Assembly (NCBI RefSeq): GCF_001625365.1
Contig: NZ_LJJF01000001.1
Coordinates: 6,194,501 to 6,258,500 of the forward strand
Direction: 5' to 3'
Length of the DNA stretch: 64,000 bases
Source of the DNA: Streptomyces sp. MJM8645
GTDB taxonomy: Bacteria > Actinomycetota > Actinomycetes > Streptomycetales > Streptomycetaceae
Shown here: one piece after another, positions 34,496 to 43,524 of the stretch
Layout: every line of letters starts with the position of its first letter
How positions within the stretch are numbered: the stretch's first letter is position 1
Made by a program: the position numbers and the translations under genes
Notes under the pieces: model-generated
Databases searched by the model: none
What the model was told of the DNA's origin: nothing
Seen by the model: the letters and a program-made list of their open reading frames with translations, nothing else

Positions 34496-35986
34496 TTGGC
34501 CACCCCGTACACCCCTCATGCCGTTGAGGCCGCTCAGGCCCCGCACACCGCCGCCGGCGCGGCCGCCGACACCGCCTTCCGCAGCGCCCTCGACGTGGTC
34601 GCCGGCGTGGAGCCGCGGATCGCCGCCGCCATCGGCCAGGAGCTGGAGGACCAGCGCGCCTCGCTCAAGCTGATCGCCAGCGAGAACTACGCCTCCCCGG
34701 CCGTCCTGCTCGCCATGGGCAACTGGCTCAGCGACAAGTACGCCGAGGGCACCGCGGGCCGGCGCTTCTACGCGGGCTGCCGCAACGTCGACACCGTCGA
34801 GACCATCGCCGCCGAGCACGCCCGCGCCCTGTTCGGCGCCGACCACGCCTACGTCCAGCCGCACTCCGGCATCGACGCCAACCTCACCGCCTTCTGGGCC
34901 GTCCTCTCCCAGCGGGTGGAGAGCCCGGCGCTGGAGCGGGCCAAGGTCCGGGGCGTCAACGACCTCACCGAGCAGGACTGGGCGCAGCTGCGCCAGTCGC
35001 TCGGCAACCAGCGGATGCTCGGCATGTCCCTGGACGCCGGGGGCCACCTCACCCACGGCTTCCGACCCAACATCTCGGGCAAGATGTTCGACCAGCGCAG
35101 CTACGGCACCGACCCGGCCACCGGCCTGATCGACTACGACGCGCTGCGCGAGACCGCCCGGGAGTTCCGCCCGCTGATCCTGGTCGCCGGCTACTCCGCC
35201 TACCCTCGACTGGTCGACTTCCGGCGGATGCGCGAGATCGCGGACGAGGTCGGCGCGACCCTCATGGTCGACATGGCGCACTTCGCCGGCCTCGTCGCGG
35301 GCAAGGTGCTGACCGGCGACCACGACCCCGTCCAGCACGCCCAGATCGTCACCACGACCACCCACAAGTCGCTGCGCGGCCCGCGCGGCGGCATGGTGCT
35401 GTGCGACACCGAACTGGCCGAACACGTCGACCGCGGCTGCCCGTTGGTGCTCGGCGGACCGCTCTCGCACGTCATGGCCGCCAAGGCGGTCGCCTTCGCC
35501 GAGGCCCGCCGACCCGAGTTCCAGACCTACGCCCACGCCGTCGTGGACAACGCCCGGGCGCTCGCCGAGGGCCTGCTGCGCCGCGGCGGCCGGCTGGTCA
35601 CCGGCGGCACCGACAACCACCTCGTCCTCGCCGACGTCTCCGGCTACGGCCTGACGGGCCGTCAGGCGGAGGCTGCGCTGCTGGACTCGGGCGTCGTCAC
35701 CAACCGCAACTCCGTCCCGCAGGACCCGAACGGCGCCTGGTACACCTCGGGCGTGCGCCTCGGCACCCCGGCCCTCACCACCCGCGGCCTCGGCACCGCC
35801 GAGATGGACGAGATCGCCGCCCTGATCGACACCGTCCTGCGCGCCACCACCCCGACCACCACCGCGGGCGGCGCCCCCTCCAAGGCCCAGTACCGCCTCG
35901 ACGACGCCGTGCGCGACGGCGTCGCCAAGCGCGCCACCGACCTCCTCGCCCCCTTCCCCCTCTACCCGGGCGTCGACCTCACCTGA
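34496..35986 (+). CDS. glyA: Serine hydroxymethyltransferase
   Basis: This PLP enzyme converts serine and tetrahydrofolate to glycine and 5,10-methylene-THF. The 496-residue protein shows RASLKLIASENYASPAVL, YAEGTAGRRFYAG and the PLP-lysine motif VTTTTHKSLRGPRGGM. It has the insertion of ~50 residues after the N-terminal domain (ERAKVRGVNDLTEQDW to SGKMFDQRSY) that marks the longer actinobacterial form. TTG 34496 is chosen because GAGGAG lies six bases upstream. It is controlled by the ZTP riboswitch just upstream. Confidence 0.95.
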   Translation: MATPYTPHAVEAAQAPHTAAGAAADTAFRSALDVVAGVEPRIAAAIGQELEDQRASLKLIASENYASPAVLLAMGNWLSDKYAEGTAGRRFYAGCRNVDTVETIAAEHARALFGADHAYVQPHSGIDANLTAFWAVLSQRVESPALERAKVRGVNDLTEQDWAQLRQSLGNQRMLGMSLDAGGHLTHGFRPNISGKMFDQRSYGTDPATGLIDYDALRETAREFRPLILVAGYSAYPRLVDFRRMREIADEVGATLMVDMAHFAGLVAGKVLTGDHDPVQHAQIVTTTTHKSLRGPRGGMVLCDTELAEHVDRGCPLVLGGPLSHVMAAKAVAFAEARRPEFQTYAHAVVDNARALAEGLLRRGGRLVTGGTDNHLVLADVSGYGLTGRQAEAALLDSGVVTNRNSVPQDPNGAWYTSGVRLGTPALTTRGLGTAEMDEIAALIDTVLRATTPTTTAGGAPSKAQYRLDDAVRDGVAKRATDLLAPFPLYPGVDLT

Positions 35987-36036
35987 CCGGCCGCACCTGA
36001 CCGGCCCCGTCCAACCGCCCTCGATGCCCGAACCCC

Positions 36037-36067
36037 CGGGCCCGCCGCCCCACTTGCGGCGGGCCCG
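36037..36067. terminator. Bidirectional terminator between glyA and aldehyde dehydrogenase
   Basis: CGGGCCCGCCGC (36037-36048) pairs perfectly with 36056-36067 around a 7-base loop, midway between two convergent genes. Confidence 0.75.
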
Positions 36068-36106
36068 GAGCCGGCGCCGAGGCCGGCACCCCGCTCGGTA
36101 CCGAGG

Positions 36107-37537
36107 TCAGTACTGCAGCGACTTGTACTGGAGGAACTCCTCCAGCCCGTGGCGGCCCAGTTCGCGGCCGAGGCCGGAGCTCTTGTAGCCGCCGAACGGG
36201 GCGAGCGGGTTGAAGCGGCCGCCGTTGAGGTCGACCTGGCCGGTGTCGAGGCGGCGGGCGAAGGCGGCGGCGGTGTCGGTGTCCGCGGCCCAGACGCCGC
36301 CGGCCAGGCCGTACTCGGTGTCGTTGGCGAGTTCGGCGGCGTGGTCCTCGTCCCGGTAGGGGAGGACCACCAGGACGGGTCCGAACACCTCCTCCCGGGC
36401 GATCGCCATGTCCCCCGTGACGTCGGCGAGCACGGTCGGGTGGACGTAGAAGCCGGTGGGCAGGCCCGGGACGGGCTCCGCGCCGCCGACGACCAGCCGG
36501 GCGCCCGCGGCGAGCGCGCCCTCGACGTAACCGCGCACCCGGGCCAGCTGCTTGGCGTTGACCAGCGGGCCGATCCGGGTCTGCGGGTCGGTCGGATCGC
36601 CCGGGGCGTACTTGGCGGCGGCCTTCGCGGCCGTCGCGACGGCCTCCTCGTACTGGTCCTGGTGCACCAGCAGGCGGGTCCACGCGCTGCACGTCTGGCC
36701 CGAGTTGGCGAACACGTTGGCGATGTTGACGTTGACCGCCCGGGTCAGGTCCGCGCCCGGCAGCACCACGTTGGCGGACTTGCCGCCGAGTTCCAGGGCG
36801 ACCCGCTTCAGACCCCGGCCGGCCGTCTCGGCGACCTGCCGGCCGACGGCGGTGGATCCGGTGAACGAGACCACGTCCACGCCCGGATGGGCGGCGAGTG
36901 CCGCACCCGCCACCGCGCCCGTGCCGGTCACCAGGTTGAACGCGCCTGCGGGGAAGCCCGCCTCGTGCACCAGCCGGGCGAACAGCCGGGCCACCAGCGG
37001 GGTGTCCTCGGCGGGCTTGAGGACCACCGGGCAGCCGGCCGCCAGGGCCGGGACGACCTTGGCGACGATCTGGTGCAGCGGGTAGTTCCACGGCGTGATC
37101 GCCGCGACCACCCCGGCGGGCTCGGCGAGCACCACCGAGTTGCCGATCCGTTCCTCGAAGGGGTGCTCGGCGAGCAGTGTCAGGTAGGAGGTCGCCACGG
37201 TCAGTGGCGCTCCGGCGTGCACGGCGGCGGCGAAGCCGACCGGGGCGCCGAGTTCGGCGACCACGGTGGCGGTGATCTCCTCCTGCGCGGCGGCGATTTT
37301 GTCCCGCAGCCGGGTCAGCAGGGCGAGCCGGTCCGCGCGGGCGGTCGTCGCCCAGCCGCGGGCCGCCCGGCGGGCCGCGGCGACCGCGGCGTCGACGTCG
37401 GCCGGCCCGCCGGCCGGCACGGTGGCGAGCACCTGCTCGGTCGCCGGGTTCAGCACCTCGATCGACCCGGCGTCGTCCAGGGAGGGCCGCCAGGCGCCGT
37501 CGATGTACTGGTCGCCGTACTCCGCGTGCTGCTGCAC
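36107..37537 (-). CDS. NAD(P)-dependent aldehyde dehydrogenase
   Basis: This 476-residue member of the aldehyde dehydrogenase superfamily has the cofactor-binding TPWNYPLHQIVAKVVPALAAG and GSTAVGR motifs, the general base in LELGGKSANVV and the catalytic cysteine in NSGQTCSAWTRL. The C-terminal APFGGYKSSGLGRELGRHGL is also typical. The aldehyde is unknown. GTG 37537 is used because AGAGGA lies six bases upstream; an in-frame ATG at 37552 is an alternative. Confidence 0.92.
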   Translation of the reverse strand: MQQHAEYGDQYIDGAWRPSLDDAGSIEVLNPATEQVLATVPAGGPADVDAAVAAARRAARGWATTARADRLALLTRLRDKIAAAQEEITATVVAELGAPVGFAAAVHAGAPLTVATSYLTLLAEHPFEERIGNSVVLAEPAGVVAAITPWNYPLHQIVAKVVPALAAGCPVVLKPAEDTPLVARLFARLVHEAGFPAGAFNLVTGTGAVAGAALAAHPGVDVVSFTGSTAVGRQVAETAGRGLKRVALELGGKSANVVLPGADLTRAVNVNIANVFANSGQTCSAWTRLLVHQDQYEEAVATAAKAAAKYAPGDPTDPQTRIGPLVNAKQLARVRGYVEGALAAGARLVVGGAEPVPGLPTGFYVHPTVLADVTGDMAIAREEVFGPVLVVLPYRDEDHAAELANDTEYGLAGGVWAADTDTAAAFARRLDTGQVDLNGGRFNPLAPFGGYKSSGLGRELGRHGLEEFLQYKSLQY

Positions 37538-37650
37538 CGAGTGTCCTCTCATCCGGTCGGCCGATTGACCAACAGCGCTAGTCAAAGGGCCAGTCAAGGC
37601 GGCCCGGTCGGCCGCGCGCAAGAGCCAATCCGGTCCGGTGGGCCGGCGGG

Positions 37651-37962
37651 TTACCCCGGGGCGAACCGTGCGGTGTACTCGTCGAACGGCTCGGTCCCCG
37701 CGCCCGCGCCCCGCTCGTCCGACCGCTCAAGGGCCTCGCGCGGCCACGGCACCGGGCGGCCGCCCGTCACCGGCCCCGTCACCGCCTCTGCCACCGCCGT
37801 CAGCTCCACCGCCCGCCGCCGGACGTCCAGTTGACGATCCGCGCGCGGCGCGGCCGGCCGCGCCGCACGGGCGGCCGCCGGTCCCACGGCCCGCTCGGCC
37901 GGCCGGCCGTGGTCCACCGTCGCGGGACACCGGACGAACCGTCCCGAAGGCTCCGCGTTCAC
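37651..37962 (-). CDS. Possible small hypothetical protein (weak)
   Basis: A 103-residue frame from GTG 37962 ends in PFDEYTARFAPG. It is rich in Ala, Arg and Pro, has no recognisable domain and no spaced SD. It occupies most of the otherwise empty 650-base gap between the aldehyde dehydrogenase and the methyltransferase. It could equally be a chance frame of GC-rich DNA. Confidence 0.25.
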   Translation of the reverse strand: MNAEPSGRFVRCPATVDHGRPAERAVGPAAARAARPAAPRADRQLDVRRRAVELTAVAEAVTGPVTGGRPVPWPREALERSDERGAGAGTEPFDEYTARFAPG

Positions 37963-38060
37963 CCTCCGACAGCGAAACGACGGTCCGAGAAAATCATTGC
38001 GCGAAAAGCTCCTCACGCCTGCGGGCACCGCTGTAGATTGCAGCGAACTCAGCGGTGAAG

Positions 38061-38087
38061 CACTACTGTTGCCAGTGGTTCGTAGTG
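38061..38087. promoter_or_regulatory. Inverted repeat upstream of the methyltransferase gene
   Basis: CACTAC (38061-38066) and GTAGTG (38082-38087) are perfect inverted copies with a 15-base spacer, in a lower-GC stretch about 110 bases before the methyltransferase start. It is a possible operator. Confidence 0.3.
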
Positions 38088-38194
38088 GTGCACATGGTCC
38101 GGGACCAGCGCGTCCCACGGTCGGGCGGGGGTTTCCACCGGGCTGAGGTCTGGCTTAAATCCGCAGGTCATCCGTACCGCATAAGGAGCATCCC

Positions 38195-39175
38195 GTGACC
38201 GATGCCGCGTTGAAGGACGAGTCGCAGCGGCCTGCCGAACCAGCCGTGCTGGAGGACGTTCCGGGCTGGTTCTGGGACCATGACCGGCACTCGTTCGACT
38301 GGTTCATGGGGCGGCAGGAGAAGACCGGGGTCACCGGCGACCTGCTGGAGATGGGCGCGTACCTGGGCCGCAGCGCGATCGTGATCGGCGAGCACCTCCA
38401 GCCCGGCGAGTCCTTCACCGTCTGTGACCTCTTCGACTCGGACGCGCCGGACGACGAGAACGCGGCCGAGATGGACACCTCCTACCGGAAGTCGCTGACC
38501 CGCTCGGCCTTCGAGGTCAACTACCTCGCCTTCCACGAGGAACTGCCGGAGATAATCCAGGCCCCGACCTCCGCCCTGGCCGGCGGGCGGATCGCGGCGG
38601 GCACGTTCCGCTTCATCCACATCGACGCCTCGCACCTGTACGAGCACGTCGTGGGCGACCTCCAGGTGGCCCGGGTCGCGCTCCAGGACCAGGGTGTCGT
38701 CGTCCTGGACGACTACCGCTCGCAGCACACCCCGGGCGTGGCCGCCGCGACCTGGGGCGCGGTCTTCAACCACGGGCTCAAGCCGATCATGTTGACCGAG
38801 TGCAAGTTCTACGGCACCTGGGGGGATCCGGAGCCGTTCCAGCGCGACCTGCTCGACCGGGTGGACCTCGCCGCAGGCTGTTACCTCAGCTCCGAGACCT
38901 TGAACGGGCAGCAGGTGCTCCGGATGACCGGCGACTCGGACGGGATCGGCGCGTTCCGCCCCTCCCGCCACCACCGGCGGCTGGCCGCCGAGGCGGCCCG
39001 GGACGAGGCCTCGCAGTCCCGCCGGGCGGTCCAGGAGGAGGCCGCCCGCGACCTCGCCGCCCGCCGGGCCCGCGCCGCCGAACTGCGCCGCCCGGCCAAT
39101 GTCGCCAAGCGCGCCGCCCGCGACCTGCTGCCCCCGGTCGTCACCTCCGTCATCCGCCGCGCCCGCCGCGGCTGA
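38195..39175 (+). CDS. Class I SAM-dependent methyltransferase
   Basis: This 326-residue protein has a Methyltransf_24-like Rossmann fold. TGDLLEMGAYLGRSAIVIGEHL is the SAM-binding loop region, followed by FRFIHIDASHLYEHVVGDL and VVVLDDYRSQHTPGV, which resemble metal-dependent sugar or cephalosporin-hydroxylase-type methyltransferases. The C-terminal ~80 residues are a charged Ala/Arg-rich helix, possibly coiled coil, ending in a basic tail. GTG 38195 follows AAGGAG by six bases. It is monocistronic and the substrate is unknown. Confidence 0.85.
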   Translation: MTDAALKDESQRPAEPAVLEDVPGWFWDHDRHSFDWFMGRQEKTGVTGDLLEMGAYLGRSAIVIGEHLQPGESFTVCDLFDSDAPDDENAAEMDTSYRKSLTRSAFEVNYLAFHEELPEIIQAPTSALAGGRIAAGTFRFIHIDASHLYEHVVGDLQVARVALQDQGVVVLDDYRSQHTPGVAAATWGAVFNHGLKPIMLTECKFYGTWGDPEPFQRDLLDRVDLAAGCYLSSETLNGQQVLRMTGDSDGIGAFRPSRHHRRLAAEAARDEASQSRRAVQEEAARDLAARRARAAELRRPANVAKRAARDLLPPVVTSVIRRARRG

Positions 39176-39243
39176 CGGCCGCCCCCGACGGCCGACGGGT
39201 CCGACTGTCACCCGGCACCCGGCCCCGCCCTGTCCCGCCCCGC

Positions 39244-39290
39244 CAACGCCGAAGGGCCGGTCGACGAACTCGACCGGCCCTTCGGCGTTG
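39244..39290. terminator. 21-bp bidirectional terminator
   Basis: Positions 39244-39264 pair perfectly with 39270-39290 around a 5-base loop (CGAAC), between the convergent methyltransferase and permease genes. This is the longest perfect GC-rich stem in the window. Confidence 0.9.
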
Positions 39291-39299
39291 TGCGCTCCC

Positions 39300-40973
39300 T
39301 CAGGCCCGCGAGGCCTCCCGCGGCTCCTGGCCGGAGCCCGCAGAACCGTCGGAGCCCTCGGCGGCCGCGGCCTCCTCGGCCAGCTCGCGCCGGACGGCGG
39401 CCAGGGACGGGTTGGCCCAGGCGCTGGCGACGCCCCAGTAGTAGAAGGCCAGCGCGATGGCCGCGACGACCAGCAGGTCCCAGCCCTCGGGCAGGTAGCC
39501 CTGGCCGCCGAAGTCGGTGCTGCCGGCCCAGGAGACGCCGGCCATCACGAACAGGTACGCGACCATCCAGGCGCCCGCCTTCAGGTGCGGCTTCAGCTCG
39601 GCCCACGGCTTGCGCAGCTCGTACCAGGCCCAGATCGGCAGACCGGCGGCCATCAGCAGGATGACCTTGCCGGTGAGCGGCCAGCGGGCCCAGTACAGGA
39701 CCAGCGAGCCGAACACCATCGCCACGGGCGCGATGATCGGCATGGCCCGCAGCCGGACCGGCCGGGGCAGGTCCGGCGCGAGGCGGCGCAGGGCCATCAC
39801 GGCGACCGGGCCGGTGACGTACGAGATCACGGTGGCGACCGAGACGATCTCGGCCAGCGAGCCCCAGCCGCGGAAGACCGCGAGGAACAGGAAGGCGACC
39901 ACCAGGTTGAGCACCAGGGCCGGGCGCGGGATGCCGGTCTTGGCGTCGACCTTGCCGAAGATCTTCGGCAGGTGGCCGTTCTCCTGCACGCCGTGGATCA
40001 TGCGCGAGGTGGTGGCGGCGTAGATCATGCCGGTGCCGCTGGGGGAGACGAAGGCGTCCGCGTACAGCAGCAGGGCGAGCCAGTTGAGGCCCCAGACCAT
40101 CGCGAGGTCGGCGAGCGGCGAGGTGTAGGCGAGGCTGCTCCAGCCGTGCGACAGGTCGGCGGCCGGGATGGCACCGATGAAGGCGATCTGCAGCGCGACG
40201 TAGATCACCAGGGCGATCAGGATCGAGCCGATGACGGCCTTGGGCAGCGACTTGCCGGGGTTGCGGGCCTCGCCGGCCAGGTTGAGCGGGGACTGGAAGC
40301 CGTTGAAGGCCCAGACGATGCCGGACACCGCGACGGCGGTGAACACGGCGCTCCAGCCGTTCGGCGCGAAGCCGCCGTGGTCGGTGAAGTGGGCGGTGTC
40401 GAAGTGGGCGAACAGCAGCGCGCCGGCGGTCAGGGTCGGGACGATGACCTTGAAGACGGTGATCGCCGTGTTGGTCTTGGCGAACATCGTGATGGCGAAC
40501 CAGTTGAGGATGAAGTAGCCGACCAGCAGCACGCTGGCCAGTGCCACCCCGCTCAGGGTGAGTTCCTTGCCGTTGTACAGCCCCTGTGCCCAGCCGAAGT
40601 GCCAGGAGCTCATGTACTGGACGGAGGCGGTGGCCTCGCCGGGGATGACCGAGACGATGGCGATCCAGTTGGCCCAGGCGGCGAGGTAGCCGGCCAGCGA
40701 GCCGTGCGAGTACTGGCCGTACCGGACCATGCCGCCGGCCTTGGGGAACATCGACCCGAGCTCGCTGTAGGTGAGCGCGATGGTCAGTGCCACGGCGGCC
40801 CCGATCACCCAGGCCAGGATCGACGCGGGGCCGGCCAGCCGGGCGGCGCGCTCGGCGCCGAACAGCCACCCGGATCCGATGATCGATCCGAGCCCCACGG
40901 CGGTGAGGCTGATGGTGCCGAGCGATCGCCGGTAGTTCTGATGTGATGCCGTCGGAGACTCTGGCTCACTCAA
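39300..40973 (-). CDS. APC-family amino acid permease
   Basis: This 557-residue amino acid/polyamine/organocation transporter has about twelve or more transmembrane helices. Family marks are GLGSIIGSGWLFGAERAA in helix 1, the FNGFQSPLNLAGEARNPGKS loop and the helix 8 region ATTSRMIHGVQENG. The cytoplasmic C-terminus is acidic and Ser/Gly-rich. Substrate specificity cannot be assigned. Confidence 0.92.
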   Translation of the reverse strand: MSEPESPTASHQNYRRSLGTISLTAVGLGSIIGSGWLFGAERAARLAGPASILAWVIGAAVALTIALTYSELGSMFPKAGGMVRYGQYSHGSLAGYLAAWANWIAIVSVIPGEATASVQYMSSWHFGWAQGLYNGKELTLSGVALASVLLVGYFILNWFAITMFAKTNTAITVFKVIVPTLTAGALLFAHFDTAHFTDHGGFAPNGWSAVFTAVAVSGIVWAFNGFQSPLNLAGEARNPGKSLPKAVIGSILIALVIYVALQIAFIGAIPAADLSHGWSSLAYTSPLADLAMVWGLNWLALLLYADAFVSPSGTGMIYAATTSRMIHGVQENGHLPKIFGKVDAKTGIPRPALVLNLVVAFLFLAVFRGWGSLAEIVSVATVISYVTGPVAVMALRRLAPDLPRPVRLRAMPIIAPVAMVFGSLVLYWARWPLTGKVILLMAAGLPIWAWYELRKPWAELKPHLKAGAWMVAYLFVMAGVSWAGSTDFGGQGYLPEGWDLLVVAAIALAFYYWGVASAWANPSLAAVRRELAEEAAAAEGSDGSAGSGQEPREASRA

Positions 40974-41280
40974 CGTATCGGTCCTCTCGCTCGGGGTTTC
41001 ATCGGGTGGTGTCGTGGTTTTTACGCTGGTTTCCGGACAAACGGAGACAGCCTATGGGGCCAAAACGGGCGAATACCTCAAGGGAAGCTCAAACTGTCCG
41101 ATCGTTGCCATCTCGTGTCCGCTTTCCGGGTCACGACAGCCGCAGAAGTCGCCTGGGTCACAGCGGTTGCGGGGGTCGCGAGCGCCGCAGCGGCCACCCG
41201 GTCCGCACGGAGAACCCGAGAGGACCTGCGAGAACTCGAGAGAACCCGAGAGAACCCGTGGATGGCGACGGCGCGCCGGG
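40974..41280. other. Intergenic region with short GAGAACC repeats
   Basis: About 300 bases lie between the permease start and the tRNA-Leu terminator. The part from 41211 to 41262 contains several GAGAACCCGA-like direct repeats. The remainder must hold the permease promoter. No gene is supported here. Confidence 0.4.
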
Positions 41281-41325
41281 AAAAAGAAATTCCCCGCGGG
41301 TTCCTTTCGGATCCCACGGGGAATT
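41281..41325 (-). terminator. Rho-independent terminator of tRNA-Leu
   Basis: Read on the minus strand, AATTCCCCG pairs perfectly with CGGGGAATT and is followed within a few bases by a T-rich tract (the plus strand reads AAAAAG at 41281). It begins seven bases after the tRNA 3' end. Confidence 0.8.
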
Positions 41326-41331
41326 CGGTTG

Positions 41332-41416
41332 TGTCCGAGGGGGGACTTGAACCCCCACGCCCGATAAAGGGCACTAGCACCTCAAGCTAGCGCGTCTGCC
41401 ATTCCGCCACCCGGAC
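41332..41416 (-). tRNA. tRNA-Leu (anticodon GAG)
   Basis: The minus strand folds as a class II tRNA. The acceptor stem is GTCCGGG with CTCGGAC plus discriminator A. The anticodon stem is CTAGC/GCTAG with loop TTGAGGT (anticodon GAG, decoding CUC/CUU). A long variable arm contains GCCC...GGGC, and the T arm is GGGGGTTCAAGTCCCCC. CCA is not encoded. No integrase or attachment-site duplication is seen beside it. Confidence 0.95.
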
Positions 41417-41791
41417 AGGGTGTGTGCTTCGGGGTTTTTCTCGCCCCCTCGGCGACAGAGAGAACATTACCAGGGTTCTGGAGTGCTTCTCACCTGCGTT
41501 TCCCCGGGTGGGGGGATGTCCGGGTCGGTCGGGGTGGTCGGGCTGGCTGGGATGGGTCGCCACGGTGCGCGAACCCCGGCCGAAGCGGTGGCGAGCGCGA
41601 AGGAAACGGTCGACCCCGGCGGCGGCCGCGGTCCGTTCCGGCCGGAAGCGGTCCGACACGGGCAAGTTGTCGACGGTGCCACGGTCCCGGCGGTGCCTCT
41701 CCTAGCCTCTGTGGATCGAGGGCGCCATGAGCGGAACGCCTGATTCCCGGGTCGCGGACACTCCCGGGTCGCGGACGAAGGGCGGCTGGAC
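41417..41791. other. Intergenic region without a supported gene
   Basis: Several short overlapping frames cross this 375-base stretch on both strands. None has a convincing SD, conserved motif or consistent codon use. It presumably holds the tRNA promoter and the promoter of the ATP-binding protein gene. Confidence 0.4.
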
Positions 41792-42343
41792 GTGGAGCAG
41801 ATCAGCGGGGCGGCGAAGGCCGAGCCGAGACGCGCCGGAGCGGAGCGCGCACCCGCCGAGCCAAGACGCACCGGGCCGGAACGCACCGGGCCGGAACGCG
41901 CACCCGCCGGACCGGTCGAGGGCGTGTGGCGCTTCCCGGTGCCGGCCGAGGAGGCCTCGGTGCCGCTGACCCGGCACGCGGTCCGTGACCGCCTGCTGGC
42001 CCAGGGGATGGCCGGGGTGCGCTACCAGGAGCTGGTGGACGACGTGCTGCTGATCGTCTCGGAGCTGGTGAGCAACGCGGTGACGCACGCGGCGAAGCTG
42101 TCGCCGGAGGTGACGACCGAGCTGGCGGTCCGCCGGGGCTGGGTCCGGGTGTCGGTCGAGGACGGTGACCCGTACCGGCCGAAGGCGCTGGAGAGCGACA
42201 CCGGGCGGACCGGTGGCCGCGGCCTGCTGCTGGTGAAGAGCGTGACGTTGCAGGCCGGCGGGGTGTGCGACGTGGAGCGGACGGGGGAGGGCGGCAAGGT
42301 CATCTGGGCCTCGCTGCCCGTCCCCCCGGAGACCGACGACTGA
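41792..42343 (+). CDS. ATP-binding (anti-sigma regulatory, HATPase_c_2) protein
   Basis: The 183-residue protein has the serine-kinase-like GHKL fold common in Streptomyces regulators. The N box is DDVLLIVSELVSNAVTHA, and the G-box region is DTGRTGGRGLLLVKS. About 45 Glu/Arg/Ala/Pro-rich residues precede the domain as imperfect repeats (AERAPAEPRRTGPERTGPER). Such stand-alone proteins usually bind sigma factors or anti-anti-sigma partners. The GTG start at 41792 is weakly supported, and a later start after the repeats is possible. Confidence 0.85.
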   Translation: MEQISGAAKAEPRRAGAERAPAEPRRTGPERTGPERAPAGPVEGVWRFPVPAEEASVPLTRHAVRDRLLAQGMAGVRYQELVDDVLLIVSELVSNAVTHAAKLSPEVTTELAVRRGWVRVSVEDGDPYRPKALESDTGRTGGRGLLLVKSVTLQAGGVCDVERTGEGGKVIWASLPVPPETDD

Positions 42344-42375
42344 GCGCCGCGGGCCCGCAGACCGGTCCCGCCCGC

Positions 42376-43032
42376 CTACCAGTCCCGCCCGGCGATCTCC
42401 CGGATCCCCGGCAGCGCCGCCTCGAAGACCGTCTCGAACCACACCGAGAACGGCCGCTCGGCGCGCAGCTCCCGCAGTTCCTGCGCGGTCACGAAGGCGT
42501 AGTCGTCCACCTCGTCGGGGTTGGGCTCGACGGGCGCGGTCACCAGCCCGACGAACAGGTGGTTCCACTCCCGCTCGATCAGCCCGGTGGCCTCGTCCGG
42601 CAGGTCGTAACGGACCGTACCCGCCTCGCAGAGCAGCGCCGGCGCGATGCCGAGCTCCTCGGCGGTGCGGCGGGCGGCGGCGACGAACGGCGGCTCGTCC
42701 GGGTACGGGTGGCCGCAGCAGGTGTTCGACCAGACGCCGGGGGAGTGGTACTTGCCGAGTGCCCGCCGCTGGAGCAGCAGCCGCCCCTGGCGGTCGAAGA
42801 GGAAGACCGAGAACGCGCGGTGCAGCCGGCCGGGCTGCTGGTGTGCCCAGTGCTTCTCGGCGGTGCCGGTGGTGACGCCCTCGTCGTCGACCAGTTCCAG
42901 CAGGATCTCGGGACCGGCGCCGGCGGTCCCGGTCGAGGCCCCCGGGGCGACCGTCACGTCCGTCTCGACGTCGAGACCGGTGTCGATCTCGGAGTCGAAG
43001 TGTGTCGGGTTGGTCGGCAGGCTCTGGGGCAT
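42376..43032 (-). CDS. idi: Isopentenyl-diphosphate delta-isomerase, type I
   Basis: Idi interconverts IPP and DMAPP, balancing C5 units for prenyl synthesis. The 218-residue Nudix-fold protein shows the catalytic cysteine in WSNTCCGHPYPDE, the RRTAEELGI Nudix segment, and IEREWNHLFVG in place of the usual W-E-H-E region. An N-terminal stretch of ~40 variable residues precedes the domain. ATG 43032 follows AAGAGG. It lies 6 kb from the hopanoid operon, to which it can supply DMAPP. Confidence 0.93.
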   Translation of the reverse strand: MPQSLPTNPTHFDSEIDTGLDVETDVTVAPGASTGTAGAGPEILLELVDDEGVTTGTAEKHWAHQQPGRLHRAFSVFLFDRQGRLLLQRRALGKYHSPGVWSNTCCGHPYPDEPPFVAAARRTAEELGIAPALLCEAGTVRYDLPDEATGLIEREWNHLFVGLVTAPVEPNPDEVDDYAFVTAQELRELRAERPFSVWFETVFEAALPGIREIAGRDW

Positions 43033-43524
43033 GGGGCCTCTTTCGGGAGGGGGGAGCAACGGAAGCATCGGGGTACGTCCGGTACACCGGGTGCAGCGGA
43101 CGCAGCGGGGGCACCGGCGCCGGCGTCGGGCTCCAGTCTGCCGTATGGGTGGCGGTGGGGACGGGTCCCACGCACAACCGGGCGGATCATGACCGTCCGC
43201 AGGTCGATTCCGGGCACAGATGGGTCCAAGTCGCTCCCGGAAGGGTCATCGGAATAGCAGAATTGTTCGGCATTCGTTCGAGTCGCGTTCGATCACCGCT
43301 TCGCCCCCGCGTTCGATCACCGCTTCGCCACCCTCCCGTCACCTCGCGGCCCCCGGCCGCGTTCGGGTCGGCCGCCCGGGTCGCCTACCATCGCTTACGG
43401 CACGGTGCCCGCACTCGCGGCGGCACCGGCGCGCCGATTCGCGGCCCGGCCGGACGGAAAGCCGGTGCCCCGGCACCCCGCGCGCACCGCCCCGCGCACC
43501 GCACGACGGATCAGGAGACCCCGC

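Noticed and set aside
39208..40869. 553-codon minus-strand frame overlapping the APC permease
   Set aside because: It is a shifted-frame shadow on the same strand. Composition is Arg/Gly/Pro with no membrane helices, whereas the other frame is a clear permease.
41332..41416. tRNA-Leu as an integration site of a mobile element
   Set aside because: There is no integrase, no duplicated tRNA 3' end and no phage or plasmid genes on either side.
41420..41743. Several 90-140-codon frames downstream of tRNA-Leu
   Set aside because: Three overlapping frames of similar length on each strand, none with an SD or motif; typical of GC-rich non-coding DNA.
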